From an uncultured Paracoccaceae bacterium (lineage in GTDB: Bacteria > Pseudomonadota > Alphaproteobacteria > Rhodobacterales > Rhodobacteraceae), in assembly GCA_937916485.1 (NCBI GenBank), contig CALFSV010000050.1:1-5981 (forward strand): a stretch of DNA of 5,981 nucleotides, given 5' to 3'. Numbering within the stretch: the stretch's first letter is position 1; each line of letters opens with the position of its first letter. Of this stretch, positions 1 through 4,322 are shown in pieces. A program made the position numbers and the translations under genes. Under the pieces are notes generated by a model, which saw nothing but the letters and a program-made list of their open reading frames with translations, searched no databases and was not told where the DNA came from.

Positions 1-36
1 ACGAATGACTTCAGGGCTGGTTTTAAAGGAGCAAAA

Positions 37-113
37 TGGGGAGTGTTTTGTCATTTGGCATGGTTACAAATTAGACCTACCCGTCTCAAGCAGTTTTCTC
101 TGACAGTACCCTT
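37..113 (+). repeat. Direct repeat copy A (diverged, about 77 bp)
   Basis: This segment aligns with 1474-1549 in the same orientation, with about 58 of 77 columns identical by hand count and two one-base gaps. Fully conserved blocks include GTGTTTTGTCATT (43-55), GGTTACAAA (62-70) and AGTACCCT (105-112, one base offset uncertain). Weaker similarity seems to extend upstream to about position 17. The two copies bracket the msrB-msrA operon. Confidence 0.75.
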
Positions 114-218
114 GAGGGCAAAGGTAAGGGCCGTCGACATTTGAAGTTCGCGACGGTTGAGGAGGTGACGAGGAAAGATGCAGAAGGGTTTTTGAGGCAG
201 GCTTTAGCGCTTTCGTAG
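37..218 (+). pseudogene. Degraded C-terminal gene remnant (possibly DUF1801-like)
   Basis: The frame read from about 75 to the TAG at 216-218 encodes a polar C-terminus containing STLEGKGKGRRHLKF followed by a charged, helix-like tail that ends RQALALS. Upstream this frame is closed by a TAG at 72-74. A homologous copy at 1474-1549 aligns only if two one-base indels are allowed in this copy, so the reading frame is broken. No plausible start codon with a ribosome binding site precedes it. Between codons 87-113 and the matching codons of the other copy, differences fall mostly at third positions, which points to a coding past. The GKGxRH segment followed by an acidic/helical tail resembles the end of DUF1801-type small proteins, but this assignment is from memory and weak. 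It is probably non-functional. Confidence 0.4.
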
Positions 219-276
219 GGTCGCATTGCTAATACCGTCTGAAATCAATTGATCCATTTAAATTTCTTTCACACAT

Positions 277-301
277 AAAAAGGCGGACCCAAAGGCCCGC
301 C
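277..301 (-). terminator. Intrinsic terminator of the msrB-msrA operon
   Basis: Read on the minus strand, the arm GGCGGGCC (301-294) pairs with GGTCCGCC (289-282) around a four-base loop, giving an 8-bp GC-rich stem with one G-U pair. It is followed at once by five T residues (281-277). It starts 7 bases after the msrA stop codon, the position expected for a Rho-independent terminator. Confidence 0.9.
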
Positions 302-308
302 CGTATTC

Positions 309-815
309 TTATACTACTGCCCGTTTTGGTAATGTCCAATCGGGTCGTACAAAGTGGCAGGTATAACCATTTGGTATCCGCTCAAGGTAATCTTGATGCT
401 CTGGCTCTGCTTCCCAGAAATCGCCCACTGGGTCGACTTCGGTCACAACTTTACCCGGCCAGATGCCTGACGCCTCAACATCTGCAATGGTATCAAGCGC
501 CGTTTGGTACTGCGCTTTGTTGGCGTAGTAGATGGCAGAACGGTAGCCCCAACCACGGTCGTTGCCTTGGCGATTAGGCGTGGTCGGGTCGTGAATTTGG
601 AAGAAGAATTCCAACAGCTCACGGTAGGTGATTTTGTTAGGATCAAACATGATTTCGATCCCTTCCGCATGTGTCTCGTGATCGCGGTAGGTTGCGTTTG
701 GAACGTCTCCACCGGTGTAACCCACACAAGTGCCAGTGACGCCCGGCATTTTGCGGATCAGATCCTGCATACCCCAGAAGCATCCGCCTGCTAAAACTGC
801 GCGTTCAATCGTCAT
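309..815 (-). CDS. msrA: Peptide-methionine (S)-S-oxide reductase MsrA
   Basis: Cytosolic repair enzyme reducing the S epimer of methionine sulfoxide, free or in proteins, with electrons usually supplied by thioredoxin. The 168-residue product has the full MsrA fold: the catalytic motif GGCFWG with nucleophile Cys12, the substrate-pocket block GYTGG (32-36), the FDP-like strand after HAEG, and the block [21 protein letters not shown] (around 77-97, two residues unlike the most common version). Cys153 in NGYTCHF is the likely resolving cysteine; Cys30 is a third cysteine. There is no signal peptide, so it acts in the cytoplasm. The ATG start overlaps the msrB stop as ATGA and is preceded by GGAGG (823-827) 7 bases upstream, inside msrB, so translation is probably coupled. 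The terminator follows directly. Length is normal for the short MsrA class. Confidence 0.97.
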   Translation of the reverse strand: MTIERAVLAGGCFWGMQDLIRKMPGVTGTCVGYTGGDVPNATYRDHETHAEGIEIMFDPNKITYRELLEFFFQIHDPTTPNRQGNDRGWGYRSAIYYANKAQYQTALDTIADVEASGIWPGKVVTEVDPVGDFWEAEPEHQDYLERIPNGYTCHFVRPDWTLPKRAVV

Positions 816-1261
816 GTGATGTCCTCCGCTTGGTCTATATATGCGCCGTAGCCTTCCCCATCCATATCGTCACGGTGGACGAAACGTAGGGAGGCCGAGT
901 TGATGCAGTAGCGCAATCCGCCCCGATCACGTGGTCCGTCTGGAAACACGTGGCCTAGGTGGCTGTCGCCGTGCATGGAACGCACTTCGGTCCGAACCAT
1001 GCCAAGGGTCGCGTCCTTCAGTTCAGCTACATTTGCCGGTTCAATCGCTTTGGTAAAGCTGGGCCAGCCACATCCACTTTCGTATTTGTCGCTTGAGGCA
1101 AACAATGGCTCACCCGATACGATATCGACGTAAAGCCCTGGCTCTTTGTTGGCAAGCAGTTTGCCCGTACCTGGACGTTCTGTGCCGCTTTCTTGCGTCA
1201 CATAGAACTCCTCTGGTGAGAGGGTGGCGATGACATCTGGGTTCTTTGTATAGGTGGTCAT
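812..1261 (-). CDS. msrB: Peptide-methionine (R)-S-oxide reductase MsrB, zinc-free type
   Basis: Reduces the R epimer of methionine sulfoxide and so complements MsrA. From the ATG at 1261 the product has 149 residues. Visible motifs are the resolving-cysteine block SGCGWPSF (Cys64), the active-site block [10 protein letters not shown] (101-110), and [11 protein letters not shown] with catalytic Cys119. The two CxxC pairs that bind zinc in the E. coli enzyme are absent: the first reads D46-I-V-S49 and the second S95-M-H-G98. This is the zinc-free class also known from the Neisseria PilB domain. An in-frame ATG five codons upstream (1276) exists, but the inner ATG is preferred because AAAGGA lies 6 bases before it. 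The gene is first in a two-gene operon and overlaps msrA by 4 bp. No signal peptide is seen. Confidence 0.96.
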   Translation of the reverse strand: MTTYTKNPDVIATLSPEEFYVTQESGTERPGTGKLLANKEPGLYVDIVSGEPLFASSDKYESGCGWPSFTKAIEPANVAELKDATLGMVRTEVRSMHGDSHLGHVFPDGPRDRGGLRYCINSASLRFVHRDDMDGEGYGAYIDQAEDIT

Positions 1262-1267
1262 GGCGTG

Positions 1268-1274
1268 TCCTTTC
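1268..1274 (-). promoter_or_regulatory. Ribosome binding site deciding the msrB start
   Basis: The minus strand reads GAAAGGA here, ending 6 bases before the ATG at 1261. The alternative upstream ATG at 1276 would overlap this site and has no purine-rich stretch at a suitable distance, so the shorter MsrB start is chosen. Confidence 0.7.
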
Positions 1275-1276
1275 AT

Positions 1277-1473
1277 GTTGGTTGTTTATTAGATGGGGAT
1301 GCGATGCATAAAAGAAAAGGATGAAATCGTTTCGATACAATTGTCGGCACGGTTTAGCTTGAAATTGGTACGTGAGTAAAGATGGCGTTCCTGCAGCCCC
1401 TCACAGCCAACACAACCCCACACCCTACCCCTGTTGCGCCGTTAGCGGGTCAGAGTGGTCGAAAGGGGTGGAT
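1277..1473. other. Intergenic region upstream of msrB, with GC-rich inverted repeat
   Basis: No gene is supported in the roughly 270 bases between the msrB start and the nucleoside hydrolase stop. The stretch should hold the msrBA promoter, since the upstream gene ends at 1548 and the msr genes have their own context, but no convincing -35/-10 pair could be picked by eye. Within it, CCCCA (1416-1420) and ACCCCT (1427-1432) are complementary to TGGGG (1474-1478) and AGGGGT (1464-1469), so an interrupted hairpin with a loop of about 30 bases is possible. The remainder, up to 1549, is repeat copy B. Confidence 0.45.
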
Positions 1474-1549
1474 TGGGGAAGTGTTTTGTCATTCAGCGAG
1501 GTTACAAAGTCGCTCGTCCGTTTCAAGTGGTTTTGTCCAATAGTACCCT
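1474..1549 (+). repeat. Direct repeat copy B (gene remnant truncated at the hydrolase stop)
   Basis: This is the second copy of the sequence at 37-113, in the same orientation. On the plus strand it reads as an open peptide beginning GKCFVIQRGYKV and ending QVVLSNSTL, matching QAVFSDSTL in copy A. Similarity ends at 1549, while the stop codon of the nucleoside hydrolase (minus strand) occupies 1548-1550. Beyond that point the sequence is hydrolase coding sequence instead of the GKGKGRRH continuation seen in copy A. The remnant is therefore truncated at a rearrangement boundary. Confidence 0.7.
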
Positions 1550-2465
1550 AGCAGCGAGAGAACGCTTCCAGCTTAGCTATAAAGTCCTGCATAATCTTGT
1601 CGCGGTTGATCTGGTTTACATAACGGATTTGATGACGACTGTTATCCACACTCCAGGTCACGTTGTCCGTCAAAACAGGTGACGCTACCGTTATACTGGG
1701 TGCCCAGGTATCATCCAGTAGCCATGCTACGGCGGCCATATCCCAAATTTCCTTGGTCCAGCCTTTGTGAACGTCGTTGTATTCCTTAAACCGCATTGCC
1801 AGAAAGGCACCAATTTCTCCGCAGGGTTCGATATAACGTTCGATCTCGGGCACCGAGCTGTGTAGGTGCGAAGTCACCCCCATGCATGGGACCATGATGA
1901 CCGCAACACCACTGTCAAAAAGCACCTGCGCTCCGCCTACATCCTGCTTAAGGTTAAACTCTTCGGTGTTAGGCCATTCTAGAACGTGGCCACCCAACCA
2001 AATAACGACAATTTTATCAATTATATCAGGAGCCTTTAGTATAGCTGATGCAACGTTGCTAATCGCAGCAATGGCAATCACATATAGCGGCTTGGCTGGT
2101 GATCCGGCACGTGCGCGGGCTATTAGGTCGTCAACTGCAGGCGCGTTCTGAGCCACCTTTGCAAGCCCAACGTATTCCCTGACGCCCTTATGAACCAATC
2201 CATCAGGTGACATATTTAATCGGTTCAACAGCCTGAGAATTTCGTCGTAGCTCAAGTCCATTCCATGCCCTGGCCCATCCGACCGATGATTATGAAACGG
2301 CGCAGCGTATATTGCCTCAACGTCCAACCGCTCGGGTGAAAGCATCATCTGCACCAGAGCAAATTGGTCATCAATTTCGTTGTAGGTATCGGTATCCAGA
2401 ACAACGCGAACACTCCCACTCCGAGGGGTCAAAAGTTGATTTCGATCGTAATCTGACAAGTTCAT
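1548..2465 (-). CDS. Inosine-uridine-type nucleoside hydrolase
   Basis: Predicted Ca2+-dependent N-ribohydrolase that splits a (ribo)nucleoside into base and sugar. The 305-residue length fits the family. Near the N-terminus LDTDTYNEIDDQFAL (23-37) is the aspartate cluster that binds calcium; Asp24, Asp26, Asp32 and Asp33 take the places of the usual DxDPGxDD aspartates, with two extra residues between. Further family landmarks are AISNVASAI (around 134-142), LGGH (147-150), EFNLKQD (159-165) followed by a VLFDSG strand, MGVTSHL, and WDMAAVAWLL with Asp252 as the likely C-terminal metal ligand; the usual histidine before it is replaced by Trp251. There is no signal peptide. The ATG is preceded by AAGGAG (2474-2479) at 8 bases. 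Substrate preference cannot be read from the sequence. It follows kinase and transporter remnants, suggesting ribonucleoside catabolism. Its stop codon sits on the edge of repeat copy B, so the extreme C-terminus may be altered. Confidence 0.88.
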   Translation of the reverse strand: MNLSDYDRNQLLTPRSGSVRVVLDTDTYNEIDDQFALVQMMLSPERLDVEAIYAAPFHNHRSDGPGHGMDLSYDEILRLLNRLNMSPDGLVHKGVREYVGLAKVAQNAPAVDDLIARARAGSPAKPLYVIAIAAISNVASAILKAPDIIDKIVVIWLGGHVLEWPNTEEFNLKQDVGGAQVLFDSGVAVIMVPCMGVTSHLHSSVPEIERYIEPCGEIGAFLAMRFKEYNDVHKGWTKEIWDMAAVAWLLDDTWAPSITVASPVLTDNVTWSVDNSRHQIRYVNQINRDKIMQDFIAKLEAFSRC

Positions 2466-2473
2466 TGGGAAAA

Positions 2474-2479
2474 CTCCTT
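2474..2479 (-). promoter_or_regulatory. Shine-Dalgarno site of the nucleoside hydrolase
   Basis: AAGGAG on the minus strand, 8 bases before the ATG at 2465. It lies just after the stop of the ATPase remnant (2487-2489), so the hydrolase keeps its own strong translation signal although the gene before it is dead. Confidence 0.75.
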
Positions 2480-2486
2480 ACTGATT

Positions 2487-2919
2487 TTAAAGCCTTTGTC
2501 CTGTATCTGTGTCAAAGACATGAATGTGTTCCGGACTAACTTTAAGCGACAATGATGTGCCGCTTATTAGATTAGCATGATAGTTTATCAGTGCAGTGGC
2601 ATTTTCGCCCAGACATCGTACGGCAAGCAGTGATTGTGCCCCGGTCGGTTCGACGTGGCCAACGGTTACCTCAATCGACTGGCCGCCGCCCTCAAGTGTC
2701 ATCCGTTCTGGTCGTATCCCGACCATGATTTTTTGCCGTCAGGTATCAATTTGTTGGCCAGATCGATTGTTGTGACATCTGAGAAAAGCACCCGTCCATC
2801 CCGATATGTGGCACTAAAAAATTCATTGCTGGTGACCCTATAAAACTTGCAAGAAACATGTTCTGTGGACACTCCTAAAGTTCCGCAGGTGTACCAATCT
2901 GTTCGATGCAACCATCGTT
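2487..2919 (-). pseudogene. C-terminal remnant of a second MalK/UgpC-type ABC ATPase
   Basis: Stitched across frames, this stretch encodes the post-H-loop end of a CUT1-type ATPase: NDGCIEQIGTPAEL (2919-2878), then in the same frame after an internal TAG (2877-2875) a segment containing FLASFIGSPAMNF; then, one frame on, DGRVLFSD to IPDGKK; then MVGIRPERM through HVEPTGAQ to VFDTDTGQRL, the TOBE domain, ending in a normal stop. The two frame changes sit in six-base homopolymers (2816-2821 and 2729-2734), each explained by loss of one base. Walker A, Q-loop, signature motif, Walker B and H-loop are all missing. The intact ATPase upstream shares the layout (RIEQVGKPLELY, FIGTPSMN, VRPEH, EPTGAE) but differs too much to be a recent copy. 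It probably served a second transporter or an earlier version of this one. Confidence 0.88.
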
Positions 2920-3152
2920 CAAATATCATTAACCCTAGCAAATGCCTCCAGCATAGGAGCATCGTTAGCTCCTATAGCGCCACAGTGGCGCAGCCCACAA
3001 CCAGCCCTTAGCACAGCAATAGAGTAGTTTAGCCCCTTACCGCCCAGACTTAAAGTTGCACTTTTAGCTGCAACTATTTCACCTTTTGCAGGAAGGTGTG
3101 AGACTTTAAAGGCATGATCCCAATTTAATGACCCTATATTTAAAATTGACAT
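2919..3152 (-). pseudogene. N-terminal stub of a PfkB/ribokinase-like sugar kinase
   Basis: From the ATG at 3152 the frame encodes 77 residues and then stops; PfkB kinases usually have about 300. The stub begins MSILNIGSLNWDHAFKVSHL, the first strand and substrate-binding region (ribokinase typically has IGSxNxD). It continues through PAKGEIV and LSLGGKGLNYSIAVLRAG, the PfkB signature GGKGxN, to GAIGAND and LEAFARVNDI. The TGA at 2919-2921 comes where the family enters the region after the first alpha/beta units. The C-terminal signature with catalytic aspartate and ATP site is absent, so it cannot be an active kinase. An in-frame GTG seven codons upstream (3173) has no better ribosome binding site; the ATG has only a weak GGA/GAG. 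It is fused directly to the ATPase remnant, so a deletion removed the rest of the kinase. Confidence 0.85.
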
Positions 3153-3173
3153 TAGCTCATTCCATTTTGGCAC

Positions 3174-3257
3174 ATTGAAGAATGTTGCGTCAGATAAACG
3201 ATATGGCTAAACCTAAAACTGTAGTCCAACATATGGATTAACTATAAAAACCCACTT
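3174..3257. other. Spacer between the ABC ATPase and the kinase stub
   Basis: About 84 AT-rich bases follow the ATPase stop. They contain no open gene and no hairpin followed by a T-run strong enough to be called a terminator; a 5-bp AT-only stem around 3247-3262 is too weak. Transcription from the upstream genes could therefore run on into the kinase stub and the nucleoside hydrolase. No promoter is recognised. Confidence 0.4.
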
Positions 3258-4322
3258 TTAGAGACGTGCACCTGTTTCGACATCAAAGATCATGATGCGG
3301 GACAAGTCTGGCGAGACATTCACATTATCACCGGGCGAGATGACCATACGGTCACGGGCAACAAGCACAAGTGGCGCCTCTCCTAAAAGGAGCAAAAGGT
3401 GGGTCTCGGCCCCAGTGGGTTCAATCACGTTAACTTTGGCCGCGGCACCATTTGGCGTAATACTCAGATGCTCTGGGCGAACACCATAGGTGATCTTTTG
3501 ACCGTCCACCAATAACGTGTCCAGCGGCAGGGGCAGAAAAACATCTTTTGTAATTAATGCGCGAGGAGCCTCACCTGAAAGATCAACTGTTGCTGGTAAC
3601 AGGTTCATTGATGGCGTGCCAATAAACCCAGCAACAAATACATTCTTGGGGTCGTCATAAAGTTCAAGCGGCTTTCCAACCTGTTCAATACGGCCCGCAT
3701 TCATCACCACAATCCGATCTGCCATAGTCATCGCCTCAACTTGATCATGGGTCACATATACAGACGTCGTTCTAATTTTTTGGTGCATTGTCTTTATCTC
3801 GGCGCGCATCGCGACTCGTAACTTCGCATCTAGGTTTGATAATGGTTCATCAAACAAGAACACCTTTGGGTTCCGCACGATTGCGCGACCCATAGCAACG
3901 CGTTGTCTTTGGCCACCAGATAATTGTTTTGGCTTTCGCTCGAGTAATTCAGTAAGACCCAGTATATGTGCTGCCTCGCTCACCCGGCGATCCTGTTCCG
4001 GTTTTGGTGCATGCGCCAGCATCATTGAAAAACCCATATTTTGGGCAACAGAGAGATGCGGATAAAGGGCGTAGTTCTGAAACACCATTGAGATATCGCG
4101 TTCTTTAGGTGGTAAATTATTGACAATTTTGTCCCCAATGGATATTTCCCCTTCTTGAATATCTTCAAGCCCGGCAATCATGCGTAATAAAGTTGACTTT
4201 CCACAACCTGACGGCCCGACAAGCACCAGAAATTCACCATCCTCTATAGCGACAGAAATGTCCTTTAAAACCTTAGTTTCACCAAATGATTTATGAACGT
4301 TTTGAATATTCACTCTTGCCAT
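3258..4322 (-). CDS. ABC transporter ATP-binding protein, MalK/UgpC (CUT1) family
   Basis: ATP-hydrolysing subunit that would power a sugar, polyol or nucleoside-type importer from the inner face of the membrane. The 354-residue protein is complete: Walker A GPSGCGKST (36-44), Q-loop with Gln82 in FQNYALYPHL, signature LSGGQ (134-138), Walker B VFLFDEP (154-160), D-loop SNLDAKLR, and H-loop His192 in THDQVEAMT. The C-terminal regulatory region has RIEQVGKPLELY, GFIGTPSMN and a TOBE domain with VRPEHL and EPTGAE, ending FDVETGARL as in MalK and UgpC. The ATG is preceded by AAGGAGG (4330-4336) 7 bases upstream and overlaps the end of the ADP-ribosylglycohydrolase-like gene by 13 bp, indicating one transcript. 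No permease or binding-protein gene is in the window; they would be expected further upstream. Substrate is unknown; context suggests a ribosyl compound. Confidence 0.96.
   Translation of the reverse strand: MARVNIQNVHKSFGETKVLKDISVAIEDGEFLVLVGPSGCGKSTLLRMIAGLEDIQEGEISIGDKIVNNLPPKERDISMVFQNYALYPHLSVAQNMGFSMMLAHAPKPEQDRRVSEAAHILGLTELLERKPKQLSGGQRQRVAMGRAIVRNPKVFLFDEPLSNLDAKLRVAMRAEIKTMHQKIRTTSVYVTHDQVEAMTMADRIVVMNAGRIEQVGKPLELYDDPKNVFVAGFIGTPSMNLLPATVDLSGEAPRALITKDVFLPLPLDTLLVDGQKITYGVRPEHLSITPNGAAAKVNVIEPTGAETHLLLLLGEAPLVLVARDRMVISPGDNVNVSPDLSRIMIFDVETGARL

Noticed and set aside
37..113. Repeat copies read as insertion-sequence ends or resolvase sites
   Set aside because: They are in direct, not inverted, orientation, no transposase or recombinase lies between them, and their differences follow a codon pattern.
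326..794. Open frames on the plus strand opposite msrA
   Set aside because: They lie wholly antisense to a clearly conserved msrA, lack ribosome binding sites and show no recognisable motif.
1310..1375. A possible sigma-70 promoter for msrB (TTTCAA and an AT-rich hexamer on the minus strand)
   Set aside because: The -10 match is poor and the spacing is only roughly right, so it cannot be told from chance.
1455..1682. A 75-codon plus-strand frame running through repeat B into the hydrolase
   Set aside because: Only the part before 1549 has support, as a gene remnant; the remainder is antisense to hydrolase codons, so the frame is a chimera and not a gene.
2699..2962. An 87-codon minus-strand frame across the kinase/ATPase junction taken as one gene
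   Set aside because: Its first part is out of frame with both kinase and ATPase coding; only the middle matches ATPase sequence. It is one frame of a frameshifted pseudogene.
3152..3173. The upstream GTG start of the kinase stub
   Set aside because: The seven added residues do not match the kinase family, whose N-terminus begins close to the IGSLN strand, and no good ribosome binding site precedes the GTG.
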